From positions 72,602,899-72,666,898 of the forward strand of contig JARWIR010000001.1 of assembly GCA_029959085.1 (NCBI GenBank): a stretch of DNA of 64,000 nt, in the 5' to 3' direction. The notes below the pieces were generated by a model. The model saw only the letters and a program-made list of their open reading frames with translations, was not told where the DNA came from and did no database searches. The position numbers and the translations under genes were made by a program. The stretch comes from Nemophila menziesii. Taxonomy: Eukaryota > Streptophyta > Magnoliopsida > Boraginales > Hydrophyllaceae. How positions within the stretch are numbered: the stretch's first letter is position 1; each line of letters starts with the position of its first letter. Below, piece by piece: positions 12,207-26,301 of this stretch.

Positions 12207-13180
12207 GATCATCTTTCTAATGACAAGGCTATAAAAAGAAAAATTCGACACTACTCTTTTAAAATATCAAAAGGATATCAAGTTTGTTTGGACACCATAC
12301 CGAACCATATGAAGGACTCAATATTTGATATCTTATTCAATAACTAATCTACCAAATCAATCTAGGAGGCTTTGGTTTCTAAGGATATAGTTGGTGATGT
12401 TGGCTTCAAGAAGTACATGATTAGTAACTAGAGCAAGCTCAAAATCACAAATTATAAAGTGAACTTTTGCACCGTGGGCTTATCGAATGTATGAAGATGT
12501 GCGAGGTGATCATGGATAACTCTATTCTTGAAGGATTTCCATCCGTCATGAGTGATTATAAAATTTATCTCAAAAAAAGAATAGAAAAATTACACTTCAA
12601 TAGCTCCTTCGGCATATGCGTACCGAGGAGACAAATTTGCAAAAGGATATTTTTTACTCTTTAAATTTTAATTTCTCTAAGGCTAATTCAGTTTAAGTTT
12701 CTAGAAATTCTAAGCATCAATGGTTCACGCATAAAGGGAAACAAACCCAACAACAGCGTTAAAACAAAATCAAACTTGGATGAAGTAAAAACAAAGCTAT
12801 GGGAAAATCCAACCATGTCAAAGGTAACTTCAAGCAAACTGGAGGAGTTGAGAACACCAATGTTTTGTGATGGGTCTATGGGAAAGAAGAACATAAAGGC
12901 TATCTATGCAATTAAAAAACAACTATTGAAACTAGCCTTGTGCAAATCTGGCCCAAATTGAGGAGGTATTCTTTGTGGTGATGGTGAAGAAAGATCTGGT
13001 GGAAAACAAGATAGAGTGGGTTATGGATGCCGACTTTTCAAGAAATTTCTACTCTAGTAAAAAATCCTGCAGAGAGTCCAAGGAGTTAGGTGATTGGTAA
13101 TGCGCCTACATACGAAACTCAACCAATGATGCATTCCTAGGAATAGGAAAGGTTTTACCTATTTATTCCTAAATGTTTGC
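12207..13180 (+). mobile_element. Degraded Ty1-copia gag/protease fragment, copy 1
   Basis: Broken frames in copia order. A gag segment reads IPNHMKDSIFDIL, then EALVSKDIVGDVGFKKY, near 12290-12420, like the gag text around 'ELWESLEKKY..EDAG..K'. Next comes ILEGFPSVMSDYKIYLKK near 12520, like 'IEKLPPSWKDFKNYLKHK'. A ruined zinc knuckle follows at about 12865 (CFV.GSMG.KNI across two frames). A protease-like EWVMDADFSRNF lies at 13014-13049, where copia has a W-D-[ST]-G core, followed by YIRNSTNDAFLGIGKVL. The assignment rests on motif order; the 5' and 3' limits are approximate. No LTRs were identified. The fragment is not functional. Confidence 0.65.
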
Positions 13181-14004
13181 GAATGCATGGTTTGCATTCG
13201 CGGACAAGACAATGCGTCATTGTCGTGGAACAAAAAGTAGTCGACTTTAAGTTTGTACTGACCATATAATAATTATAGATAATCCTTCTACGAACATGTC
13301 CTACGAGTGCCAAGTATGTGATTTGAGAGATGTATCGAGAAATCCTCTACAAGTTCTTATCTATTGGTGAACAATAATGGAGAACCTAGTGGCCATGGTG
13401 GCTCTATCCTCTAAAGAGTTGGGATTAAATTGTAAGATACACATTATTTGGGGACTAATATTTCGATTATACAAATAATAACATATAAAGTGTAATTTAC
13501 GAATATAATATTCTGCAACTCAAAAACAATTCACATACCAAAAGGATCTTTAGACGAAAGATTTCATAATCACTAAAGAGTACAAAAACTAAATATATAA
13601 TAAGCTAAGATATTACATAACTACATCATAAAAGAATATTGTATTTAACAAAATTAAAACAAAAACCGATACCCCGATACCCCATTTCCATTGGAGAAGA
13701 GCAGCCTTGAAAGAGTTATAAACAATCTTTACACCCCATATTGTTAGTCACTCTGAAAGTTTCATTTTTTTCGTATAGAGTTTTAACAACTCAAGTGATT
13801 CTTTCTCTTAATACTCCACATACTTCTTATAGAACTTAACTTCTGAAATAAATAAAAAAACTGTTAATGAGATGTTGAATATGGTTTATGTTGGATATTA
13901 ACGATGAAAAAATGATCCATGATGGGCTATACCAATGATCAGTAAAAAATTATCTTCCATCATTAACAACACTATTATAAGTAATTACATTTCATTTATA
14001 CTGA

Positions 14005-17000
14005 ACTTTTGATGCAATAGAAAAGTATCTTAAAAGACATATTTGTTCTCGAAATACAATGAACAAAAAGTTTAAAAAATATATTGCTATGGTTTATGTT
14101 AGTAATGATGTGAGTGAAATAAAATAATTATGGAAGGATATGGTAGATTGGAGCAAAAAGTATGAGTCAGATAAGTTGTGTATAATGGGTGATTTTAATG
14201 AGATTTTGCGAATACAGGATATATTGAATGGTTTTGTGTTAGATAAAGGAGCTATGGAGTTTAACGAGTGTATAGAAGAGGCAAACCTACTTGAACATAG
14301 TTGTGGTGGACAATTCTATACAAGGACAAACAAAAATGCAGTTGATCAAATTAGAGCAATCAAATAGATAGAGTTTTTATAAACAGTAAATGGTTTGATA
14401 CTAAAGCTTCGGTTGTTATGATTCATCCTCCATCAACCTCAGACCGTTGTGCAGTTAAGTTAAGTTTAGGTGGTAAAAAGAGGGTTAGTGCTAGTCAATT
14501 TAAATTCTTTAATGCTTGGGTTAAGCATGAGAAATTTTTGGATACTGTGAACCAAGCATAGAATATTGACATTGAAGGTAATCATATGTATATACTGTGT
14601 ATGAAGCAAAAGAATACAAAAGTTACTCTCAAGAGATTTAATAACACGTATTTAAGAAGGAATTCAGATGCTATCGAATCAATTAAAACTCAACTTAGTA
14701 TTGCTCAAATGAGAATTATGAATGGTTGTATTGACTCATGCACTATAAATGAGGAAAAATTACTAAGTATTGAATTGGAGGAGGCTATGTTGATACAACA
14801 CAATATTTTGAAGCAAAAAGCTAAAGTGATGTTCAATAATGAGATGGGTTGTAATTTGACTTATTATTACAGAATTATTAAAGGCAGAATTTCGAGAAAT
14901 AATATTTCTATCTTAATAAATGATGTATATAAGTAAATTGTGTAGCCCAATCTTATCAAGGAAGAATTTATTAGCTTCAATAAACAATTACTTGGAACAA
15001 AAGATGAAAATGAAGAAATATGATTAAGTAATACTATAAAGAAGATTATTGGTAAACAATTAACTGATAGTCAGAAGAATGAATTTATATCTCCCATTAC
15101 TGATAGGGAAATTAAAGATGCTTTATTCTCAATTAATGAGAATTAGAGTCTTGGTCCTGATGGACTTACCTCAGCTTTCTATAAGGAGTCATGGAGTATA
15201 ATTGGAGATTATTTCACTAAAGCAATTAAACAAAGCCTCACAAATGGTAAACTTGTCAAGCAAGTTAATACTACTAATATATTGCTTATTACAAAGGAAA
15301 AAATTCCAACAAATGTCAAGATATTTTGACCCATATCCTGTATAAATACTACTTACAAGATACTTTCAAGAGTTATCTGCAAAAGGCTAAAAAAGGTAAT
15401 AAGCTCAATCACTTCCTTAAACCAAGCCGCTTATGTGGGTTGTCGATATATTGGAGATAATATATTGGTTGCTCAAGATAGCATGCTAGGTTATGAGAAA
15501 AAGAATTCAAGTCCTAATTGCACTATCAATTTAGACCTGCAAAATGCATATGATAGTGTTAATTGGAATTTTTTAATAAACACCTTATTTTCCTTTGATT
15601 TTTCAAAGCAGTTTATTGAATGGATCAAAATGTGCGTGTGTTCTCCTACATATTATGTGTGTATAAATGGTGAAGTATGTGATTTTTTGAAGGAAATAGA
15701 AGGTTTAAATGTGTTCACAAGATTATCTGGATTGAATATAAATTTTCAGAAAAGTGAATTATATTTTAGTGGTGAAGATTTAGACACAAAAGAGAATATT
15801 TTAAAGTTATTAAAAATTAAATTGGGAAACCTACCAGTTAGATACTTGGGGGTCCCACTTCACTCTATAATGTTAAGTGTGGATGAAGGGAATAAACTAG
15901 TAGACAAGATATTTAGCACACTTAATCAATGGACTTAAAAATTGTTATCATACGCTGGAAGAGTAGAATTGATTAAAAGTATACTTATTATCAAAATTTT
16001 ATACTGGTGCCGGGTATTTATTTTGCCTAAGTATATTATATACAAGCTTAATCAGCTGATGGGTAGCTTTTTATGGAAAGGCAACACAGATGGTTCTCAA
16101 GGTGTTAAAATATCGTGGGAGAAAGTGTGTATGAGCAAAGAATATGGAGGACTATGCATACAAGGAATTGAAGATTTGAATGTGGTATGTCTTTTGTTTA
16201 CATTCTGGAGAATGTATTCTCATAAACAAAATCTCTGGAGTATGTGGGTTAAACACAATATAGTCAATGACAAATGTATTTGGAGTATAGAGGATAAACA
16301 ACATCAAACTTGGATTTGGAAAAAGCTGATGAAAATCAGGAAAATTTCGTATAATTTCATTTCTCACAAGGTTTATAATGGTAAAAGTACTTTCTTAATC
16401 TGGGATAAATGGCTGAATGGAAGGAGTATCCAAAAGATCCTAGTGATTGAGCTGGAAAAAGATATCATGAATAACAACAAAACAGTTGATTCTTGTTACG
16501 GAAGTGAGAGGTGGAGATTACCACCTTGTGTTGGGAAAATCCTACCAGAGTTGGTTGATTATAAGCTAAACAAAGGATGACATTAAATATGGAGTGAAAG
16601 TGACAAAAGAGGTTTCTCTTTCAAGAAAACCTTAATCCAGGTTACTAATAGCTTAGAAACTGTTAATTGGAATAAATTCATATGGGCTAAAGCAAATATT
16701 CCAAGATGCTCATTTATCTCATGGCTAACCATTCAGAATCGGCTTAGTACTAAACAAGGAATGTTAGAGTGGGGATGTCAAATAAATTCAGTTTGTAATT
16801 TCTGCAGAGCTCTAAGTGAAGATCATATTCATATTTTCTTTACATATTCCTTTTCGAAAAAAAATTATGCAGAATTTGGAAGAAGTGTGAAGTTATCAAT
16901 ATACCAGGAGATTTTAACGATTTGAATAATATTATCATAGCTCGTCTTGTGATGAAATGAGGTTGTTTGTAAGTTTTATGTGTACTTAATATATTTATAT

Positions 17001-17360
17001 GATTTGGTGGTTAAGGAATGAGATAGAACATTGAGGAACAGGTTTTAATGATGATCAAATAGGTTCTAGAGTCTGATTTATGGTGAGCATGAAGTTAAAA
17101 GATAGAAGGCTTAAGAATAATAGTGTTAAAGAGTTAGTGGTTGGGTTAATGTACTTGTATCTCTTTTTATCTCCTTAAATGTAATTTTTTAATGTATTTT
17201 GGTCAATAGTTATAGTGGGCCGAGGTCTATTAATGTTTTTAATGTAGTTGGGCTTTCAAGGTATTAATCCCATTCTTGGGTCTAATGCTTGATTGTACCA
17301 AGTTGTAAAGACATTTGAAGTTAAAATTAATGAAAAAACTAATTTGATGATAAAAAAAAA
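14005..17360 (+). mobile_element. Degenerate LINE, copy 2
   Basis: Same LINE remnant as at 855-4210 and apparently identical to it in the stretches compared, with the same stops, the same loss of the RT catalytic block near 15695, and the same A tail against R1. It reached this place by duplication of the whole unit, not by a separate insertion. Confidence 0.9.
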
Positions 17361-18046
17361 TGATTCACAATATTTATCACACTATGATCATTATTACAGT
17401 AATCTAACAATTTTTTTTCCACAAAATGTAATGAACTCTTCTTTTTACCTTTACTAATAAATTTGTTTTTTTAAGAAAATGATGATCACATGGGTGGTGA
17501 AGAACTTGGGCATGAAGTTAAAACATTGTTTTTTTATGGTGGTGAAACTCATAGATGGTGGGGCTTGTATAACATTTCACCGATGATACCCAGGTAGGTA
17601 ATGATGAGCTCATATTTGATGCTTAAGATTTATTTTGATCAAAGTCCTAAAACTCATGAAGATTGTGGGTTTTCGATATTTCAGTGATGACTCACATATT
17701 TGTGGCTTTTGCGATGGTGTATCCTATAGTTATGGCTTGCACGATGGAAGATCTTAAGATACAATGATGGATTTTGCTCGAACACACATGTATATCGAGT
17801 TTTATAGTTTTCGTTATTCTACATTAGTGACGTGAAAGGATAAGATTATGGTTAAGAAATATGTCATGTTTTGTTGTGGTTATTGGGTTTTTAATAGCTT
17901 GTGGTGTTATTACGAAAAGGGTGTAATTTATTACAATACGAACTGTGTTTTATAACAAATGGAATGTCATTCAAATTTATAATTAGAGTGAATGTTAGCA
18001 GGCTTGGGGTATATCAGTTTGATTTTAAATAAATAATGGTGGAGCG
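17361..18046. repeat. Direct repeat R1, copy 2
   Basis: Counterpart of 4211-4896 in U2; the diverged partner R2 is at 23432-24109. Confidence 0.85.
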
Positions 18047-19680
18047 TTAAAATTATATTAACTCGTTCTGAAAATATGTCGAAATCAAATATCAAAACAA
18101 TTTAAATATATGCTCTTTAGCATGCTTAAATTCATAAAAGACCTTTACATAATACGAATCATATAAATCTGTAATACATAACTGAATATTATTATTCAAC
18201 AAAAAATCAATTCCTGGTTATGTAATCTTAAACTCTTTTAATAAATGATTTGATGTAACATACTATTTCAATTTATTGGTAAAATAAAAACTTTATATAT
18301 AATATATCATAGCAAAAAATTATTAAAAACATGTTATCAACATGAACCAATCATAATGTCTTGAGATTTCCAATGCATAGAATGTAATTAGAAATAAAAA
18401 ATATTATTCTGAGTTATCTTTTATGTGTATATCTGGTATCTTGAGAGTTTATAGATTTCGAACCCAAGAAGATAAAAATTCTCTATAATTGATGTGGTTG
18501 ATGGGATTTTAAAAGAAACATGAAACATGGTTCAACTCATAGATAGAGTAAGGATTTGGCCATAACTTACAATTATCCAACAATACTTATAATCTTGGAA
18601 CATGTGATTAAGTTGTTTTTATTACATTTTGTATTATTTACTAACCTAATAAATTTATATATCAATTACCAGGACATATTTTACATGGGATTAAGTTGTC
18701 TTTAGTTCACTTAGCTTCAAAAATAACATCCAAAAAATTTCAAATATTAAAAGGTCAGCTTCTCATAAAAAACCAAGATCTATAAGGAAACTTAGGTTAC
18801 TTTGCAATGTTAGGGTAGTCTTTTGTTACTATATACCTCTTTTCTTACAATTATTTTGCATTGTCCATTATGTTATAAGTAGAATCATAACTTAAAAAAA
18901 CATTAAGAAGCTTTTAGTTTAAGTGTTATATTGTTATTGGTGATAGAAATATAGGGTCAATTTTAACAAAGTTGAATTTACAATCATATTTTTTCATAAG
19001 TGAAATCAGTTGATGAATCAAAACATTGCTGCAAATTATAATTTTAACAATTCAAAATCAAATATTCATTTATTTTGTGCGAGGGTTGATAAATTGAAAA
19101 ATCATCTAATATATTAAAAAATTGATTGAGGTCGGAGTAGTTTGATATCACCAAAATTCAATTATTTGCCTCTCATCAGTTGATTTAGTATTCTGAAACT
19201 CGCCATTAATGTCAAGGGTTGATTATCATAATTTTTCCATAGTGTTTTCACTTAATGTTACAAATTCTTTATTTTTATCTTGTTGTTTTTAGTGCTTTTT
19301 TTTAATTTGTAATTGTTATAGTTGGGTTTTTGCTCATATTATGTTTCTTGGAACAATCCGAAAACCATATACGGGGCTCAGTTATTAAAATATTAAATTT
19401 ATTTATTAAAGATCACAGGCCTAAGTTGATTACAAAGTTACTTACATAGAGACCCAAATTGCAAAATAAATATAAGGAGAAACTGCGACCTTTAGTGCAA
19501 ATAAAAGGACTAATCTAGTAATTAACCATTTATTTTTTGTTTTATATGATGTATAGCTACCATCCACAACATTAAAATAAAATAAAGTGAAGAAATTTTT
19601 TTGATTTATTAATCAAAACTCTCCTTTTCCTCAATATCTCTGTCACTCTATCTCTCACTCATACAAACTTACAGCCTGTC

Positions 19681-22576
19681 ATGAAATTTGATGATATTGA
19701 AGACTTGTTTCCCGACGATTCATTCTTTGATTGCTTACTAGCTGAATTTGGCATTGAGCAATCACAGAGGATCGAGCAAGAGACTGAAGACCTATTTGAT
19801 TATTATAATCAAATAGGATCTGGTCCTTTTTCTATTCAGATCAATGAAAATACAAACTCTTTGCCTATCCCCCTCCAAAACAATGAAAATGGTGAGCTTA
19901 AAACGCCGAAAGAAATGTCTTTTCCCTCTCCGCCTATTCCGGTCAAAAACCCTGAAATTCATGACCCAGCTCCGAAAAAAGAAGATCCATCTTCCTCACT
20001 GACAATTAGAAAAAGTTCTGGAGCGCAACATCCAAAGAGGAGTGCTTGGACTAGAGAAGAGCGTCAGTAAGCTTTCTATTATACTTATACATTGAAACGT
20101 GTGGTAATTGTGTTTTTTTACTTTTTAGGTTTTTTATTATAAGTCTTTTAAAAATTTAGAATAAACAGTTCATTTACTAATGCCTAGCATTTGATTAGAA
20201 GTAGTATAAACGCCTTAATTGGATCTAAAAGTCTTTCACAACGACGTGTTTATGATCTATCTTCCAGTTGTCTATTAAATTAAGAAGCATAATAAATTTG
20301 TTAACATAATTGTTGGGCATCTCCACAGCCTTTTGAGGTTCTTAAATTAAGTATCATAGTGGAATTTTAAGTAGGAGTTATGACACTCTCTGCAAAAATA
20401 GAAACAAATGATCTCAATTTTACCCATAAGTATTAGTTTTATCCATACACAATATGATATTAAATCATTTCTCACACATCATGTAAAATTAAAGAGTTTA
20501 ACAATTCTTTAAATTTTTGAAATACATAAACAACTCAAAACCCCATCCTACCAGTGACCCGCCAGTTGAACTTATACATTTGATTTTTCATCATTTTACC
20601 CAATAAGAATAAACTAATTTAACATCCACTCAAACAGGATATCTCTCCACATCACTCTAACAAACAAAACAACTCCCACCATCATAAATATAACCCTAAA
20701 ATAAAAATTCAGATCACTCTTTTCCATTTTAGACTTGTTTAATTTTGTGTATATGTATTTATGTGCCTGTACTTTATATATATATATATATATATATAAC
20801 ATTAGGACGAGGATTTGTTAAGAATTATCTAGATAAAGATGAAAGACATTCAAAATTAATCTCACGTGTAAAAAAAAATTTTTTTTTCATTGTATCCTAG
20901 ATTCTCTTAAGTTTTATTTGCTCCTATTTATACATATATTAATAAAAATTTTTGTTAATTTTAATATTTACATGAAGTTATTATCAAAATAGCATTCTCT
21001 AATAAAGATGTGAAAGACAATTAGAAAATGTGTATAATCTTAAAAGAAAAGCGTGTTGGTCATTATATATATTCATAGACACATACTTTATTAACAAAAT
21101 GTTAATATCCTTTGTCACAATTTATAAGATGAAAACATAATATATCAATTCATTGTCATTCATTGCTGTGAAGGTTGTATATAGAAGGGCTTAAAAAATT
21201 TGGAAAAGGAGATTGGTTGAACATTTCGAGGCACTATGTAAAAACAAGGACAATAAGCCAGATCGCTAGCTACTTCCAAAGGTACCGCAGGCGTGAAACA
21301 TGTCAGACTTTTGCCGAGAGAAATGACCTAATATTGAATGATGGTCATATTGATAATGGTAATGTGTCAATCTCTTACAATACCCTTACTGAAGTTGGAC
21401 CTCAGGAAGATTCGGATTTTCCTTATCGTGAAATTAATAAACGCAGTAATGAAGAACATGAGTAAGTTTTTTTATACTAATTTGTTTAAAATATGTATGT
21501 GTTGTTGATTTTCTTATAACTATATAAGATATAAGTTATTATTCTAATATTTACTATTTAAAAAACAATAACAAATGATGCTTATAGATGTTTAGCAACG
21601 ATATTTTACTATATATCCTATAATAACTAAGATGGTCTATCTCCTGGTGGTCTAATAATCTTAATTTTCATTATGATTTTAAATTTAAATTCAAAAGTCC
21701 CCAATATTAAATTTTTTGTTATCCATATACCACACGAAATTAACCTATGCCACACACATCGTTACCAATAACATAGGTTTATAGTATATCAATTATACAG
21801 ATTTAGAACACATCCTTAAGACCTAAGACTAGGGATGCCTTAGCTGGAAAATTATAGTCTTACCTTCCAGATATTACCTTTACATAACCGGTAACATCAT
21901 CTTACTCACACTCCCCAATTCTCTACAAACACTAACACACCTAACCCCAAAAACATCATTATGAGAAAGTTACTTCAGAATTACAATTACACGTGGACAT
22001 GAATGCTAATATATCTATTAAGTATTTTTATTTATGTCCATATATGTGAATGTATATTTTGAGTATGGTTTTAAATATTGATATCATATACGGGGGTTAA
22101 ACTTAGAATGATGATATTATTGTAATATGACAAACAAAATGCTTTATAAAATTTAAGATATTTTTAATTTATATTAGTTGAATCTACAAAAAAACGTATT
22201 GCAGATTATATATGCACATACATATATATATCTAAATGAAATTGACTAATTTATTAACGATCCATGCTTACTTTTATAATATGCTAACATATCATTTTTT
22301 ATTTGTCCTTCACTATGAAGGTTGTTTAATATAGGGATGAACAAGTTTGGACCAGGAGATTTGACTAAAAATTCAAACCATTTTGTGCAAACAAGTACTC
22401 CAGGTCAAGTGGAAAGCCATGCCGAAAACTACTGCAAGAGCCCGAACTTCTCTGGCATTGAGGACATTGACAATCTTAATCGGACTACCATTACAATGTC
22501 CCAGAACAACAACTCTAGAAGCAATGGGGAACAAGTACTTTCCTCACCCCAACCTCATCATGGGCTATACCCATAG
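19681..22576 (+). CDS. MYB-like transcription factor with two SHAQKYF-type repeats, copy 2 (3 exons)
   Basis: Second open copy. Exons are 19681-20066, 21174-21461 and 22321-22576, with the same splice sites and a 309-residue product. Exons 1 and 2 encode the same protein as copy 1. In exon 3 one codon differs (SPN instead of SPH just after repeat b). Intron 1 is 1107 bp, eight shorter than in copy 1, which is the difference in the TA run. Repeat b again lacks its tryptophans and reads SHAENYC. As for copy 1, function rests on family resemblance, and transcription cannot be judged from sequence. Confidence 0.75.
20775..20798. repeat. TA microsatellite in MYB intron 1 (U2)
   Basis: 12 TA units. 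Confidence 0.95.
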
Positions 22577-23309
22577 TTCAACAATGCCTACATAAGTGGA
22601 TTTTTACATTGATATTTTAATAACATTTACAGTGACCTTCAAATTAAGAACACAAACAATCAAACTTTCATACAATGGGCTTCAAGAGAAATAATAGCTA
22701 GAATGCAACTCGTTATATTAATATTGGGTAGTTCGTTGGTCAAATTAAAAGTATGGATACTTATTTATCAAATTCTGAAATATTAGTTATTATGAGTCTA
22801 TGTTCCATATTTTCTTGATAAAATCTTGTTCATGTACAACTCCTTCATACTTATATAGTCACTTTTTTTTTAAATTTTAATTTATGTTAGTTATTTTTCA
22901 TAAAATATATAACTTTACCTTTTTATTATAGTTTATCAGGATCCCTTCTAAATAAGATTGGACTAAAACTTGTTTTCAAGGAGCGCTATTATAGAACTAG
23001 GTCACTCAAAGCAATGATTAGTTATATGTTAATAAGTTCAGGGTTGCCTATGTACATGTGTGTAGAAGTTGTCATATCATCATGTTATGTCATAAACAGG
23101 TTAACCCATAAGAGTCAAGATAAATCCCATATGAGATATGATATGATTTTACACCTAATAAAAAATACTTAGATTGTGGTGGTGTATGGCTAACGTTGTC
23201 CAACTCGGACTTTATGAAAACAAAAATTTGATCTAAAACTGTAGATTCTATATTTAGTAAATATGCTCAAAATAGTGATGCATGTAGAATAATGTGTTTA
23301 CTTACATGA

Positions 23310-23351
23310 GAATATTATAATATAATATTGATATATTATATTATAATATTC
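23310..23351. repeat. Perfect 42-bp AT palindrome (U2)
   Basis: Same 19-4-19 palindrome as in U1, unchanged. Confidence 0.9.
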
Positions 23352-23431
23352 AAAATTTATTTCAACTTACGAAATCCAAAATTTATCATAATTAACAAAA
23401 ATGATATAATTTATGATAATTAATAGAAAAA

Positions 23432-24109
23432 GATTCACAATATTTATCACATTATGATCATGATTACAGTTATCCAACGATTTTTTTCACAAAAAGTAAT
23501 GAACTCTTCTTTTTACCTTTACTAATAAATTTACTTTTTAAAAAAAATGATAATCACATGGGTGGTGAAGAGCTTGGAAATGAAGCTAAAACATGTTTTT
23601 TTATGGTGGTGAAACTCATAGAGATGGTGGGGCTTGTATGACATTTCAGCGGTAATACTCACGGAGGTAATGATAAGCTAATATTTGATGCTTAATATTT
23701 ATTTTGATCATAATCCTAAAATTCATGAAGATTGTGGGTTTTTAATATTTCAGTGACGACTCATAGAGTTGTGGCTTTTATGATGGTGTATCCTATAGTT
23801 ATGGCCTTTACGATTGAAGATCTTAAGCTACAATGGTGGATTGTGCTCGAACATACATGTATATCGAGTTTATATTTTTGGTTGTTTTATATTAGTGACG
23901 TGAAAGGATATGATTTTGGGTAAGAATTATGTTATGTTTTGTTGTACATTGGGTTTTTAATGGGTTGTGGTGTTATTACGAAAAGATTGTAATTTATTAC
24001 AATACGAACTGTGTTTTATAATAAATGGAATGTCATTCATGTTTATAATTACGGTGCATGTTAGGAGCCTTGGGGTATATAATTTTGAGTTTAAATAAAC
24101 AATTGTGCG
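23432..24109. repeat. Direct repeat R2, copy 2
   Basis: Counterpart of R2 in U2; diverged from R1 at 17361-18046. Confidence 0.85.
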
Positions 24110-25327
24110 AAAATAAATATTGTATTTGATGGAGTATTGTTGATATATAATACATTACTCCCACCATTTTCATATAAAATATTATTCTTGAATATTAATA
24201 CCAAATACATGTAGATGTATATAGACGACTAATATAGGTTTTAATTAAGATTTAAAGGAATGAACTCATAAAGTTACTTGATGAATGTATCCTCTTTTCC
24301 ATTAACGAATAGTGAATGCGTAAGTCTGATGCAATATGTAAGGGAAGTCGTTCGTTGGCATGTAATTTTGTTTTAATTATAATGATTTAAAATATTTTAG
24401 TTTTTTCATGGTTTTCTCGAAAAAAGTGTAAAGAGACTTTTTGTATTCTAATTTTGTCCCATATGGTAAAAATTTAGTTTTTATAGCAAAAGCCCTTACT
24501 TATATTCGAAAGTGTTTAATTAGCAGAAAATGGGATTATCCCCAAACATGCGCCACCACCACCTCCCACCAGATCATGACCCTGACATTAACACAGACAT
24601 CGACACCGGGACCAACAGAGTCAAGGCGTGAAATGACGTTATGTGTGTCGTATGTCTTGACATATTTACTTACTATGTAGATAGAGAGCTACTTATACTA
24701 TCAACCAAAAGGGGATTCAAAGTTAAAAATATTTTTTGTGTTAATGGTGTACATTCTAGATAACATCAGATGATTCTCCTCTCCTAATAGTTATTGCTTT
24801 GTCACCATCTTCTTTTGTTAGTTAGATGGAAGAATAACTTTAGAAATTTATGGTTTATATGCAACATTCAATGACATTCACTTTGTAGGTATATATACCT
24901 CTTGCTCCTAGTCAATTTTAGACAAATAAAAAGATTATGATAACTCTCTCTTCTCGTAATAAATTCATTGGGTTTCGGAATGTTTATAGAGGGTTTTTCT
25001 AGGAAGAATGAGTAGTATTGCATCTCTTGTTTGGAGAGTGCACTCTAGAATTAAGAGAGTAGTTATACCTTGGAATACTACTGGTGAACACACTTTAGCA
25101 TCCCGGTAACACAGTAAATCGTTTGTAAGGAAATAGTCCACTACCCTACTACGATTTATTAGCTTTTTTTATTTAGGGTTGTTTTTTGAATCAATTTATA
25201 AAACTCTCTGATTTGTCAAAACTCGAATCCCTCGCTGTCTCAAACTTTAAACATTGTTACAATTTTTTTATCTTTTTCAAACTACTACAGGTTGATAGTT
25301 TTCTATGTTCCCAATCCTCTCTTCTTG

Positions 25328-26301
25328 GATCATCTTTCTAATGACAAGGCTATAAAAAGAAAAATTCGACACTACTCTTTTAAAATATCAAAAGGATAGC
25401 AAGTTCGTTTGGACACCATACCGAACCATATGAAGGACTCAATATTTGATATCTTATTCAATAACTAATCTACCAAATCAATCTAGGAGGCTTTGGTTTC
25501 TAAGGATATAGTTGGTTATGTTGGCTTCAAGAAGTACATGATTAGTAACTAGAGCAAGCTCAAAATCACAAATTATAAAGTAAACTTTTGCACCGTGGGC
25601 TTATCGAATGTATGAAGATGTGCGAGGTGATCATGGATAACTCTATTCTTGAAGGATTTCCATCCGTCATGAGTGATTATAAAATTTATCTCAAAAAAAG
25701 AATAGAAAAATTACACTTCAATAGCTCCTTCGGCATATGCGTACCGAGGAGACAAATTTCCAAAAGGATATTTTTTACTCTTTAAATTTTAATTTCTCTA
25801 AGGCTAATTCAGTTTAAGTTTCTAGAAATGCTAAGCATCAATGGTTCACGCATAAAGGGAAACAAACCCAACAACAGCGTTAAAACAAAATCAAACTTGG
25901 ATGAAGTAAAAACAAAGCTATGGGAAAATCCAACCATGTCAAAGGTAACTTCAAGCAAACTGGAGGAGTTGAGAACACCAATGTTTTGTGATGGGTCTAT
26001 GGGAAAGAAGAACATAAAGGCTATCTATGCAATTAAAAAACAACTATTGAAACTAGCCTTGTGCAAATCTGGCCCAAATTGAGGAGGTATTCTTTGTGGT
26101 GATGGTGAAGAAAGATCTGGTGGAAAACAAGATAGAGTGGGTTATGGATGACGACTTTTGAAGAAATTTCTACTCTAGTAAAAAATCCTGCAGAGAGTCC
26201 AAGGAGTTAGGTGATTGGTAATGCGCCTACATACAAAACTCAACCAATGATGCATTCCTAGGAAAAGGAAAGGTTTTACCTATTTATTCCTAAATGTTTG
26301 G
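25328..26301 (+). mobile_element. Degraded copia gag/protease fragment, copy 2
   Basis: Counterpart of 12207-13180. The protease-like core reads MDDD rather than MDAD near 26145. Frames are broken. Confidence 0.65.

Larger units (their letters stand above)
1..13150 (+). repeat. Tandem macro-repeat unit U1 (~13.15 kb)
   Basis: First of five head-to-tail copies of a ~13.15-kb unit. The sequence starting at base 1 restarts nearly unchanged at 13151, 26272, 39449 and 59365. The unit holds a LINE remnant, R1, a three-exon MYB-like gene, R2 and a copia fragment. The chosen phase is arbitrary because both window ends lie inside the array. Over the first ~6.4 kb I saw no difference from U2; later parts of the unit differ more. 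Confidence 0.97.
13151..26271 (+). repeat. Tandem macro-repeat unit U2
   Basis: Second copy, 13121 bp. It is shorter than U1 mainly because it lacks one copy of a 22-bp duplication near 25130 and has a shorter TA run in MYB intron 1. Its MYB gene is open. Confidence 0.97.
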
